From NCBI RefSeq assembly GCF_003201935.1, contig NZ_QJJL01000002.1, forward strand, positions 682,001-746,000: a stretch of DNA of 64,000 bases, read 5' to 3'. Every line of letters starts with the position of its first letter. Within the stretch, counting starts at the first letter, position 1. The DNA is from Loktanella sp. PT4BL (GTDB lineage: Bacteria; Pseudomonadota; Alphaproteobacteria; Rhodobacterales; Rhodobacteraceae). The translations under genes and the position numbers were made by a program. The notes under the pieces were generated by a model, which had not been told where the DNA came from, ran no database searches, and was given only the letters and a program-made list of their open reading frames with translations. Shown one piece after another: positions 19,199 through 27,644 of the stretch.

Positions 19199-20283
19199 AG
19201 CGTCACCGCCTGTCCCGTCCGCGCGCTCTCCTGCGCGGCCATCCCGATCGCAACTGCCCTTGCCCCGTCGGCAAGGGTGACTTCGACGTCACCTTCACCG
19301 CGCACGACCGCATTGAAACGCTGATGCTGATAGAAGGTCGATCCGTTGTGATCGCCCGCTTCCAGCAAAGTGGGGTCAACCGGAATTTCCGACACATAAG
19401 GGCCCTTGGGCGCACGCGGGCTGATGATCATCTGCGGCACCGGCGGCGCGCCCAGCAGTTGCGGCCAGAACCGCCCCGGCCCCGGCACCAGCGCCTCGAT
19501 CTTGCCTTTCGGCCCCACGGCGCTGATCTCTTCCTGATACTTGGACCCTTCGGCGAACATGCACAATTCCAGCATGGCGCGCGCGCCCTTGGCGAAATCC
19601 AGGATCACATAGCCGTTGTCCCAGATATCCGGCGCCTGACCATCGTAGCGCTCATCAATATGGTTCAGCGACTGCCCCGCACTCGCCATCACACGCACCG
19701 GTTCATCCTGCAAAATCAGCCGCATCAGGTCAAAGAAGTGACAGCACTTTTCCACCAAGGTCCCACCGGTCTTGGCATTAAAGCGGTTCCAGTCACCGAT
19801 CTTGGGCAGGAACGGAAAGCGGTGTTCGCGGATCGTCAGCATCTTGATGCCGCCTGTCGCCTGTTCGGCCTGTGCAATCAGGGCCGCGACTGGAGGCATA
19901 TAGCGGTATTCCATCGCCACCCAGACAGGGTGCGGGTAATCCTTGAACAGCGCCTCCAACACGGGCGCATCGGCGGGGTCAGTGTAAAGCGGCTTTTCAC
20001 ACAGGATCGGCAGCGGGCGGGTCGCCACGATCTGCTGGAGTTGCTGGACATGCAGGTAATTGGGGCTGACGATCACCACCGCATCCAGATTCTCAAAGGC
20101 CAAAAGCTCTTCAATCGACCCCGCAACATGGGCGTTTTCCGCCAAGATCGCGGCTGATTCTGCGAGCTCCGCCACCGGATCATAAACCACCGACACGCGG
20201 CCTTGTGGCAGCAGATTGATATTCAAGATATGTTCGCGGCCCATCATGCCGCAGCCAATCAGGCCGTAGTTTACCGTATCCAC
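19195..20283 (-). CDS. Gfo/Idh/MocA family oxidoreductase
   Basis: A 362-aa NAD(P)-dependent oxidoreductase. The N-terminal YGLIGCGMMGREHI is the nucleotide-binding loop, ILCEKPLYTD is the conserved EKP motif, and the C-terminal alpha/beta domain follows. Members act on sugars, inositols or similar polyols. It lies 5 bases after the GntR/UTRA regulator, so the two are probably cotranscribed. The substrate cannot be told. Confidence 0.85.
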   Translation of the reverse strand: MDTVNYGLIGCGMMGREHILNINLLPQGRVSVVYDPVAELAESAAILAENAHVAGSIEELLAFENLDAVVIVSPNYLHVQQLQQIVATRPLPILCEKPLYTDPADAPVLEALFKDYPHPVWVAMEYRYMPPVAALIAQAEQATGGIKMLTIREHRFPFLPKIGDWNRFNAKTGGTLVEKCCHFFDLMRLILQDEPVRVMASAGQSLNHIDERYDGQAPDIWDNGYVILDFAKGARAMLELCMFAEGSKYQEEISAVGPKGKIEALVPGPGRFWPQLLGAPPVPQMIISPRAPKGPYVSEIPVDPTLLEAGDHNGSTFYQHQRFNAVVRGEGDVEVTLADGARAVAIGMAAQESARTGQAVTL

Positions 20284-20288
20284 GTTGC

Positions 20289-20996
20289 TTAACCTTTGCC
20301 CATACGAGAGATGTAGTTGGCGCGCTTGGCGTCATACCAAGTGCGCGAAAATTCTGCGGGGTCTTTGGCGGCGGTCAGGCTGACCCGCTCGATATAACCC
20401 GCAGGTGCGCCGGGGCGCAGATGAAAGGCGGCTGGCGCCCAATCGGGCACCACATCAACGCCGATCCGGTCTTCGACCGATGCAATCACCACACCCAGTT
20501 CATGGCGGTAGAAGTGATAGAGCGAGTCCGACAGATCCGACACAGCGATCCGGTCACGTGCCGCCCCATCCAGCCAGATCTCTTCCAGCGCGACCAACAC
20601 GCCATCCAGCGACCGCAAACGCCTGATCCGGTGACCCTGCGGATCACCACCCAAGCGCGCAAAGCCCATCGGCTTGGCCAAGCGATCAACAGACAGCACC
20701 TTTGCAGTCGGCAAACCACCCCCCTTGAGCAGCTCCAGCCGGAAAAACGCATAGACCGAATTCACCGCAGGGCGGTGGCGCACATAGTTGCCCGACCCCT
20801 GCACACGGTCCAGCAATCCCTTGGCCTCGACATCTGCAAGCGCCTTGCGCAACGTCCCCACGGCCACGCCCAATTCATCCGCCATCTCGCGCTCGGGTGG
20901 TAATCGCGCACCATCCGCCAGATGCCCCGCGGCAATCTCGCGGATCAGCATTTCACTCAACTGAATGAACTTCGGCAGTGCAGAGGTTGTCGCCAT
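20289..20996 (-). CDS. GntR family regulator with UTRA-type ligand domain
   Basis: A 235-aa regulator of the HutC subgroup. The winged helix includes LPPEREMADELGVAVGTLRKAL and the C-terminal half looks like a UTRA effector domain. The start at 20996 follows GGGGAGGTG; an upstream ATG at 21020 is less well placed. It diverges from the luciferase-like monooxygenase operon with a 104-base gap and is its most likely regulator. Confidence 0.83.
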   Translation of the reverse strand: MATTSALPKFIQLSEMLIREIAAGHLADGARLPPEREMADELGVAVGTLRKALADVEAKGLLDRVQGSGNYVRHRPAVNSVYAFFRLELLKGGGLPTAKVLSVDRLAKPMGFARLGGDPQGHRIRRLRSLDGVLVALEEIWLDGAARDRIAVSDLSDSLYHFYRHELGVVIASVEDRIGVDVVPDWAPAAFHLRPGAPAGYIERVSLTAAKDPAEFSRTWYDAKRANYISRMGKG

Positions 20997-21027
20997 GGCG
21001 GCACCTCCCCGAGCCGACACATGAAAA

Positions 21028-21056
21028 TTGATACACTATTGTTGCACAGATATTTG
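21028..21056 (+). promoter_or_regulatory. Possible promoter of the monooxygenase-TRAP operon
   Basis: TTGATA and TATTTG are 17 bases apart and lie 45 bases before the start at 21101. The -35 matches 5 of 6 and the -10 only 3 of 6 of the consensus, so this is a weak call. Confidence 0.25.
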
Positions 21057-21100
21057 CGTGCTAGGCAAGTGGAAACACGATCTTCTGGGGAGGAGAATCA

Positions 21101-22258
21101 ATGACCATCGTGCCCATCACCAGCCCCGATCTGGATGCTGTGGAAGTGTCATGGTTTTCCGCGCTCTGTTCGGACGATTACCAGTTTCTGGGCGTGCCTG
21201 ACGGCGAACTGCGCTCCTCATGGGAGCACTGCCGCGACATCGCACTCACGGCTGAAAAACAAGGGTTCCGCAACATCCTCGCCCCTTCGTCCTATCAGGT
21301 CGGTCAAGACACGCTGTCCTTTGTCGCAGGCATGGCCCCGCTCACCGAAAAGATCAATTTCCTCGCCGCGATCCGCTGTGGCGAAGTGCAACCGATCATG
21401 CTTGCCCGCACCATCGCGACACTCGATCACATGCTCAAAGGGCGCCTGACGCTCAACGTCATCAGCTCGGACTTCCCAGGCGAAGTCGCAGACAGTGCTT
21501 TCCGCTATAAACGCAGCCACGAGGTTGTTGAAATCCTGCGTAAATGCTGGACGCAGGATGAAGTCAGCTATGACGGCGAGATCTACCAGATCTCCAAACT
21601 CACCACCGATCCCGCCAAACCCTATCAGCAGAACGGCGGGCCGCTCTTGTACTTTGGCGGCTACTCGCCTGCGGCTCTCGAACTTTGCGGCGCGCAATGC
21701 GATGTCTATCTGATGTGGCCCGAAACCACCGACATGCTGGAACAGCGCATGAAAGACGTGCACGCCCGCGCGGCCGAACATGGCCGGACACTCGACTACG
21801 GGCTGCGCGTCCATATGATCGTGCGCGATACCGAAGCCGAAGCGAAGGAATACGCCGACTACATCGCCTCCAAGCTGGATGATGAATACGGCAAACTGAT
21901 CCGCGACCGCGCCCATGACAGCATTTCGCTGGGTGTCGCACATCAGTCGAGGGCCCGCGAACTGGCGGATAAATACGGTTACACCGAACCCGGTCTCTGG
22001 ACCGGCGTAGGCCGCGCCCGTTCGGGCTGCGGTGCGGCATTGGTCGGCTCGACCGATCAGGTCATGTCCAAAATCGAAGCCTATCAAAAGATGGGCATCC
22101 GTGCTTTCATCTTTTCGGGCTACCCGCATATCGACGAGGCCGAACACTTTGGCGCGCGCGTTATGCCGCATCTGAAAACCTGCTCGCTGCCCCACGCTTA
22201 CGGGCGTGTCCCGGCCGAAACACCCGCAACACCCCTAGGAACAGGACCCCGCCGTTAA
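21101..22258 (+). CDS. LLM-class flavin-dependent monooxygenase (alkanesulfonate monooxygenase-like)
   Basis: A 385-aa luciferase-like monooxygenase of the SsuD group, using reduced FMN. Family segments include FLAAIRCGEVQPIMLARTIA, LNVISSDFPGE, LLYFGGYSPAALEL and the C-terminal FIFSGYPHIDEAEHFG. The start follows GGGGAGGAG. Its stop TAA overlaps the next start (TAATG). A flavin reductase two genes downstream would supply FMNH2, so this is probably a two-component oxygenase. Whether the substrate is a sulfonate or another small molecule is not shown. Confidence 0.85.
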   Translation: MTIVPITSPDLDAVEVSWFSALCSDDYQFLGVPDGELRSSWEHCRDIALTAEKQGFRNILAPSSYQVGQDTLSFVAGMAPLTEKINFLAAIRCGEVQPIMLARTIATLDHMLKGRLTLNVISSDFPGEVADSAFRYKRSHEVVEILRKCWTQDEVSYDGEIYQISKLTTDPAKPYQQNGGPLLYFGGYSPAALELCGAQCDVYLMWPETTDMLEQRMKDVHARAAEHGRTLDYGLRVHMIVRDTEAEAKEYADYIASKLDDEYGKLIRDRAHDSISLGVAHQSRARELADKYGYTEPGLWTGVGRARSGCGAALVGSTDQVMSKIEAYQKMGIRAFIFSGYPHIDEAEHFGARVMPHLKTCSLPHAYGRVPAETPATPLGTGPRR

Positions 22259-23148
22259 TGACCCGTATCTCGATCACCAACGACCTTTCCTTTAGCCGTA
22301 TCGTCTATGGCATGTGGCGTCTGGGCGATGACAGCGACACGTCCGTGGCGCACGTTCAGGCCAAGATCGAGGCCTGCCTTGAACAAGGCATCACGACGAT
22401 GGATCAGGCCGATATCTACGGCGGCTATGAGGCCGAAGAGGTGCTGGGCGCAGCACTCAAAGCAGCCCCTGCCCTGAAGGACCAGATCGAGATCGTCACA
22501 AAATGCGATATCGTGGCCCCCGCAGGGCGCTATGCGGATGCACGGGTGAAATACTATGACACCAGCCGCGCGCATATCCTCGCATCCGTAGATCATTCCC
22601 TGCGGCTGATGAACATCGACAAGATCGACACCCTGCTGATCCATCGCCCCGATCCGATGATGGACCACCATGAAACAGGTGCCGCACTGGATGAGGTTGT
22701 GGCCTCTGGCAAGGTCCGCTCGGTCGGCGTGTCCAACTTCAAACTGCACGACTGGACCCTGCTGCAATCTGCGATGAAAACGCGGCTGGTGACCAACCAG
22801 ATCGAACTGTCGCTGACCGCGCATGCAGGGTTTACCAACGGCGATGTGGCCTACCTGCAAGAGCGTAATATCCCCATTATGGCATGGTCCCCCTTGGGCG
22901 GTGGCAGCCTGATGACAGGCACAGGGGCAGCCCAGGACGCGCTGGCCAAAGTGGCGGCCGAGAATGGCGTAGACAATGCCACCGTCGCAGTGGCATGGTT
23001 ACTGGCGCATCCGGCAAACATCATGCCGGTCATGGGCACGAATAATATCAATCGTATCAAATCACTCTCGGACGCTTTGAAAGTGAATATGGACCGTGAA
23101 ACATGGTTCGAACTTTACACAGCCGCACTCGGCACAGAGGTACCATAA
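22258..23148 (+). CDS. Aldo/keto reductase
   Basis: A 296-aa (beta/alpha)8 NADPH-dependent reductase, similar in layout to YdhF. Catalytic Asp and Tyr lie in MDQADIYGGYEAEE, followed by DTLLIHRPDPMM and VRSVGVSNF. It is joined at both ends by TAATG overlaps to the monooxygenase and flavin reductase genes, so the three are translated as a unit. It may reduce an aldehyde or ketone made by the monooxygenase. Confidence 0.87.
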   Translation: MTRISITNDLSFSRIVYGMWRLGDDSDTSVAHVQAKIEACLEQGITTMDQADIYGGYEAEEVLGAALKAAPALKDQIEIVTKCDIVAPAGRYADARVKYYDTSRAHILASVDHSLRLMNIDKIDTLLIHRPDPMMDHHETGAALDEVVASGKVRSVGVSNFKLHDWTLLQSAMKTRLVTNQIELSLTAHAGFTNGDVAYLQERNIPIMAWSPLGGGSLMTGTGAAQDALAKVAAENGVDNATVAVAWLLAHPANIMPVMGTNNINRIKSLSDALKVNMDRETWFELYTAALGTEVP

Positions 23149-23651
23149 TGGACGCAGGCACGATCGCCACATTCGACCCCAGCACCGACAGCGACAGCTT
23201 TCGCGGTGCCTTGGGCACCTTCGTCACCGGTGTGACCATCATCACCACCGATAGCCCTGAAGGACCTGTTGCTATCGTCGCCAACAGCTTTGCCAGCGTG
23301 TCGCTCGATCCGCCACTGGTGCTGTGGTCGCCTGCAAAATCATCCAAGCGCTTTGAACATTTCGCCGGCTCGCGCCGCTTTGCCGTACATGTTATGGCGG
23401 CGGACCAGCGCGATATCTGTGCGGCCATCATCAAATCCAAGACCGCGATCAAAGACGTACCAACGCATCTGTCGCACTGCGGCATGCCGATCATCGAAGG
23501 CGCGCTGGCCACGTTCGAATGCAATCTCGAGGCCACACATGACGCTGGCGACCACGTGATTGTCGTAGGCCTTGTCACCAAGGCCCACCACCGTGGCGGC
23601 GATCCGCTCGTCTTTCACGCGGGAAAATACGGAGAGTTCAGCGCGACCTGA
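23148..23651 (+). CDS. Flavin reductase family protein
   Basis: A 167-aa FMN-binding split-barrel reductase. FRGALGTFVTGVTIITT and ANSFASVSLDPPLVLWSPAKSS are the typical flavin-binding segments. The start at 23148 is fixed by the TAATG overlap; a longer reading frame begins at 23103 inside the previous gene. It probably supplies reduced FMN to the luciferase-like monooxygenase upstream. Confidence 0.88.
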   Translation: MDAGTIATFDPSTDSDSFRGALGTFVTGVTIITTDSPEGPVAIVANSFASVSLDPPLVLWSPAKSSKRFEHFAGSRRFAVHVMAADQRDICAAIIKSKTAIKDVPTHLSHCGMPIIEGALATFECNLEATHDAGDHVIVVGLVTKAHHRGGDPLVFHAGKYGEFSAT

Positions 23652-23663
23652 TCTTATCATTTT

Positions 23664-23712
23664 GCCCTAAATATTCTGGGGCAGCCGCAGCATGCGGCGG
23701 GGGCAAAGCCCC
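23664..23712. repeat. Gene-end palindromic element (related family)
   Basis: After the flavin reductase stop, GCCCTAAATAT is followed by two small hairpins: CCGCAGCATGCGG, then GGGGC-AAA-GCCCC. The first part resembles GCCCGAAAATAT and GCCCGTAAATAT found after two other genes in this window (about 31396 and 43695). It looks like a dispersed gene-end repeat. Confidence 0.45.
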
Positions 23713-23757
23713 AAGAACACAAGGGCGCAAGCCCGCACATAAACAGGGGAGGAGCCG

Positions 23758-24354
23758 ATGTCGGTCCTGTTTGGTCTTTTATGGCCGCTTGAACGGTTCA
23801 ACACCGTGGTCCTTGCCATCGGCAAGGTGATCGCGGTGATCGCACTCGCCATCATGGTCGCGCTGATCCTGGGGCAGGTCTTCTTCCGCTATGTGCTCAG
23901 CGATGCCCCGAACTGGACGGAAGAAGGCGCGCGCTTCGGGATGCTCTGGATGACAGGGCTGATGGCGCCGCTTGCATTCCGCATGGGCGGGTTTGTGTCG
24001 ATCGACATGCTTGAACGCGCCCTGCCCCGCGTTGTCTCCGGCCTGCTCACGCTGCTGATCCTCAGCATCGCCCTTTGGGTGCTTGTCATCGCGTGGGAAC
24101 GCGGGCTGAACAACCATGTCCAGACGCTTTCAGGGCGCGGGTGTTCGTCCTCGCTGCGCTGGCCCTTCGGGATCGAGATCGGTAAATGCGGTGCCAAGTT
24201 CCAGAACAACTATCAATATGCATCGCTCTTTGTGGGGGTGAACCTGCTGATCCTTGTGAATGTGGAACTGATCATCCGCCAGATCATCAAGCTCTTGGGC
24301 CAAGGCGACCGCCTCACACCGCTCAATGCCGATGACTTTCAGGGAGCCGACTGA
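23758..24354 (+). CDS. TRAP transporter small permease (DctQ family)
   Basis: A 198-aa membrane protein with four hydrophobic segments, including ALIMVALILGQVFFRYVLSD, the DctQ-like second segment. It has an unusual polar insertion of about 30 residues containing two Cys (GRGCSSS and IGKCGAK) before the last segment. The start follows GGGGAGGAG. The stop overlaps the dctM start (TGATG). Second TRAP system of the window, downstream of the monooxygenase genes. Confidence 0.85.
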   Translation: MSVLFGLLWPLERFNTVVLAIGKVIAVIALAIMVALILGQVFFRYVLSDAPNWTEEGARFGMLWMTGLMAPLAFRMGGFVSIDMLERALPRVVSGLLTLLILSIALWVLVIAWERGLNNHVQTLSGRGCSSSLRWPFGIEIGKCGAKFQNNYQYASLFVGVNLLILVNVELIIRQIIKLLGQGDRLTPLNADDFQGAD

Positions 24355-25925
24355 TGCTTTTATGGTTCCTTCCCCTTTTCCTTGTCCTGATCATGATCGG
24401 CCTGCCAGTGGTCTTTGCATTGCTGGCCTCGCCTTTCGCGCTGATCATGCTCGAAGGCGACAACCGCAACGTCGTCGCAGGGCTTTACCGCAACCTTTAC
24501 AACGGCATGGACAGCTTTCCACTGATGGCACTGCCTTTCTTCATGCTGGCAGGCGAGATCATGAACCGTGGCGGCATTACCCTGCGGCTGGTGGAATTCG
24601 CGCAGGCCTTCATGGGCCATTTGCGCGGCGGTCTGGCCCATGTGAACATTCTGTCATCCATGCTGTTCGCGGGCCTTTCCGGTTCTGCCGTAGCAGATAC
24701 CTCTGCCATCGGCTCCACCATGATCCCCGCGATGGAGAAAAACGGCTACACCCGCAAATTCGCCGCCGCGATCACCGCCGCCTCATCGGTCATCGGCCCG
24801 ATCATCCCGCCATCGGGCATCATGATCATCTACGCCTATGTGATGGGCGAAAGCGTGGCCTCGCTCTTCCTTGCGGGTATCTTGCCGGGCATCATGGTCG
24901 GCGTCGGGTTGATGGTGATGGTCCGCCTGATGGCCGACCGCTATGACCTGCCCAAGGCAGAGCGGATCGTCACCAAGAACCAGACGATCACGCCGATTGA
25001 ATACTGGGTCAGCTTTGCGCTCGTGCGGATCAATCTGGCAGGCCTCCTGATGGCGCTTTACGCGGGGCTGTCGGGCCTGGTTGGTCTGTCTTCAATCAAT
25101 GACGCCGGCGACAAGGTGCATAGCCTGAACCTCTGGATCGTCTTCGGCCTGCTGCTGATTGCCGCCCATTTCATGCTGATGGGCTACCGCAAGCGCGTGA
25201 CCCACGATTTCCGCATGGTCTGCAAGAAGGCCATCGCGCCTCTGCAAACCCCCATCATCATTCTGGGCGGCATCCTTGTGGGTGTCTTCACCCCGACCGA
25301 GGCCTCTGCCGTGGCGGTGGCCTATGCGCTGATCGTGAGCTTTTTTGTACTGCGCTCCATGAAGTTGCGCGATCTGGGCGAGGTGCTGACGCGTTCGGCG
25401 CTGGCCACCTCGGCGGTGCTCCTGTTGGTCGGGGCGGCGGTTGCTTTCAAGACTGTCGTATCCCTGTCATACGCCCCGCAGATCCTCAGCGACTATATCC
25501 TGTCGCTGTCAGAAAACCCGCTGATGCTCTTGTTCCTGATCAACATCCTGTTGTTTATCGTCGGCATGTTCCTCGATGCAGGCCCCGCGATTATCATTCT
25601 GGGGCCAATCCTCGGGCCGATCTTTGTGGATCTTGGCGTGCACCCCGTCCACTTCGCCATCATCATGAGCGTGAACCTGACCGTGGGGCTGGCAACGCCG
25701 CCCATGGGGCTTGTGTTATTCGTGGCCAGTACCGTGTCGGGTGAACGGGTCGAGACCATTGCCAAAGCGATCCTGCCATTTCTTGCGGTGGAAATCCTGG
25801 TGATCTTCCTGATCACCTATATTCCCGCCATTTCCATGACAGTGCCATACCTTGCAGGCTTCTTGGGCTGCGGCCCCGAAGTCGGGTTTAGCGCCTGCAT
25901 TAGCCCACCACCGGGCATCAACTAA
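24354..25925 (+). CDS. TRAP transporter large permease (DctM family), long form
   Basis: A 523-aa large permease with DctM features: FFMLAGEIMNRGGITLRLVEFA, GLSGSAVADTSAIGSTMIPA and GPIIPPSGIMIIYAYV. It is about 80 residues longer than the other DctM in this window, mostly because of an insertion of two extra hydrophobic segments around residues 215-290. It overlaps dctQ by one base. The substrate is unknown. Confidence 0.9.
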   Translation: MLLWFLPLFLVLIMIGLPVVFALLASPFALIMLEGDNRNVVAGLYRNLYNGMDSFPLMALPFFMLAGEIMNRGGITLRLVEFAQAFMGHLRGGLAHVNILSSMLFAGLSGSAVADTSAIGSTMIPAMEKNGYTRKFAAAITAASSVIGPIIPPSGIMIIYAYVMGESVASLFLAGILPGIMVGVGLMVMVRLMADRYDLPKAERIVTKNQTITPIEYWVSFALVRINLAGLLMALYAGLSGLVGLSSINDAGDKVHSLNLWIVFGLLLIAAHFMLMGYRKRVTHDFRMVCKKAIAPLQTPIIILGGILVGVFTPTEASAVAVAYALIVSFFVLRSMKLRDLGEVLTRSALATSAVLLLVGAAVAFKTVVSLSYAPQILSDYILSLSENPLMLLFLINILLFIVGMFLDAGPAIIILGPILGPIFVDLGVHPVHFAIIMSVNLTVGLATPPMGLVLFVASTVSGERVETIAKAILPFLAVEILVIFLITYIPAISMTVPYLAGFLGCGPEVGFSACISPPPGIN

Positions 25926-25947
25926 CAGCATCAACAGGGAGAGAATA

Positions 25948-27003
25948 ATGCTGAGACAGTTCACAAAAATCGCGGCCACCGCCGCACTGCTGGCGACCCC
26001 GCTGGCGGCCTGGGCACAGGATTTCACAATCCGCGCCACGGCCAACTCGAACGAGAACGACGAGGACTATGATGGTCTGGTCGTGTTCAAAAACTACGTA
26101 GAAGCGGCCTCGAACGGACGCATTGCCGTGGAACTCTTCATCGGCACCCAGCTGTGCGCGACCGGTGCGGAATGCCTCGAAGGTGTCTCTGAAGGCTCCA
26201 TCGACGTCTACATTTCCACATCCGGCGGTGCCGCAGGCATCTTCCCCTATGTGCAAGTGCTTGACCTGCCTTACCTGATGTCATCCGACCGCGTGGCCGA
26301 GGCCGTTCTGTCAGGTGATTTCGTCCGCACCCTGCGCGACAAGGCGCTTGAGGACAGCGGCAACACCGTGCGCCTGATGACCGTCGGCAACACCGGCGGC
26401 TGGCGCAACTTTGCCAACACCGAACGCCGCGTGCAGGGGCCAAGCGATTTGGCCGGCCTGAAACTGCGCACCGTTGTGGCCGATCTGCCTGTGCAACTGG
26501 TCGAAGCCATGGGTGCCTCTGCGACACCGATCCCGTGGCCGGAACTGTTCACATCGCTGCAAACAGGCGTTGTTGAAGGTACAGCCAATGGCATCACCGA
26601 CATCATGGGCATGAAGTTCCCCGATGCAGGCCTGCAATACCTCACCTTGGACGGCCACTCCTACATGGGTGCGCTGTGGTGGATGAACAACGACAACTTC
26701 CTCGCGATGCCAGAAGACCTGCGTCGCGTTTTGGTTGACGGCTTCTCTGCGCTACAGCAGGCAACCTTCGCATCCCCCAAGCGCAAATCCATCGAAGCCT
26801 ACGAGGCCTTCGTTGCAGGTGGCGGCGACATCTATGTGCCAAGCCCGGAAGAGAAGGCGGCCTTCGCAGAAGCCGCAGCCCCCGTATATGCATGGTTCCG
26901 TGAAAACGTGGACGGCGGTAGTGAGATGCTGGACGCGCTGATCGCAGCCACAGCCGAGGTCGAGGCCGAACTGGCCGCCGACTATGCCAGCGACCTGAAC
27001 TAA
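25948..27003 (+). CDS. TRAP transporter substrate-binding protein (DctP family)
   Basis: A 351-aa periplasmic binding protein. The signal peptide runs MLRQFTKIAATAALLATPLA to AWAQ. DLAGLKLRTVVADLPVQLVEAMGA holds the conserved Arg region, followed by PWPELFTSLQTGVVEGTANG. The start at 25948 follows AGGGAGAGAATA. It ends just before a strong terminator. With dctQ and dctM it completes the transporter, likely importing the substrate of the upstream two-component monooxygenase. Confidence 0.9.
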   Translation: MLRQFTKIAATAALLATPLAAWAQDFTIRATANSNENDEDYDGLVVFKNYVEAASNGRIAVELFIGTQLCATGAECLEGVSEGSIDVYISTSGGAAGIFPYVQVLDLPYLMSSDRVAEAVLSGDFVRTLRDKALEDSGNTVRLMTVGNTGGWRNFANTERRVQGPSDLAGLKLRTVVADLPVQLVEAMGASATPIPWPELFTSLQTGVVEGTANGITDIMGMKFPDAGLQYLTLDGHSYMGALWWMNNDNFLAMPEDLRRVLVDGFSALQQATFASPKRKSIEAYEAFVAGGGDIYVPSPEEKAAFAEAAAPVYAWFRENVDGGSEMLDALIAATAEVEAELAADYASDLN

Positions 27004-27021
27004 GGTCCGGCACGGAAAAAA

Positions 27022-27053
27022 CGAAAGGCCGCTCCATCGGGGCGGCCTTTTTT
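27022..27053 (+). terminator. Rho-independent terminator after TRAP operon
   Basis: GGCCGCTCC and GGGGCGGCC pair around a 3-base loop and are followed by six T residues. It lies 19 bases after the dctP stop and just before the convergent PepSY gene. A run of A before the stem could let it also act on the minus strand. Confidence 0.85.
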
Positions 27054-27058
27054 GTCGG

Positions 27059-27643
27059 CTATACTTTCAAGCCAACCGCCCGTCTGAAGCGGCGCGCCCG
27101 TGGCAGCCAGAACAACAGCAGGCCCGTGAGCCCGAACAGCACCATCGATATTGCCGTAATATCAGCCAGCCAGCTCGCGAACCTTCTGTCAAACCACCCC
27201 CGCGTATGGATGCGTTTGAAAATCGTGGACCAATAGATCTTGCTGTGCACTTGTGTGCCATCCGGGGCAAAGGTCTTGCGGGTGAAATCTGTCTTCACCC
27301 AGTAATGTCCTGTATCAGCGGCCACGATCACGCTGCCATCGTCATGTTCAAACTGAAAGGCCGCAAACCCGTGATAGTCGACGCGTTCAGCCTCGGCCAA
27401 CGACGCATCAGGCCAAGAACGTCCTGCAATCAACGCCGCCGCATCGGCATCAACAGGGGCCGCCCCCACCCATGCGCGCAGACTGCTTTCCTCGAAAGCG
27501 GCAGGCTCCAGCACATCCAGGATCATCCGCGCATGGTTGAGGTAAAACCCAGTCGCACCGATCACGATGATCCAAGGCAACAATATCACCCCCAGCCAGC
27601 CATGCAGGCTGCGCAAGGTTTTGAGAACTTGGGCTTTGGTCAT
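27059..27643 (-). CDS. PepSY-type membrane protein
   Basis: A 194-aa protein with an N-terminal membrane segment (LHGWLGVILLPWIIVIGATG), a periplasmic part of about 115 residues, and a C-terminal segment (ISMVLFGLTGLLLFWL) ending in basic residues. The LRSLHGWLG start and terminal segment match PepSY-associated membrane proteins. Its start lies one base after the end of the HprK-like/PqqD gene, so it is cotranscribed with it. The role is unknown; the PepSY family is linked to inhibition of proteases or redox and metal handling at the membrane. Confidence 0.75.
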   Translation of the reverse strand: MTKAQVLKTLRSLHGWLGVILLPWIIVIGATGFYLNHARMILDVLEPAAFEESSLRAWVGAAPVDADAAALIAGRSWPDASLAEAERVDYHGFAAFQFEHDDGSVIVAADTGHYWVKTDFTRKTFAPDGTQVHSKIYWSTIFKRIHTRGWFDRRFASWLADITAISMVLFGLTGLLLFWLPRARRFRRAVGLKV

Positions 27644-27644
27644 T

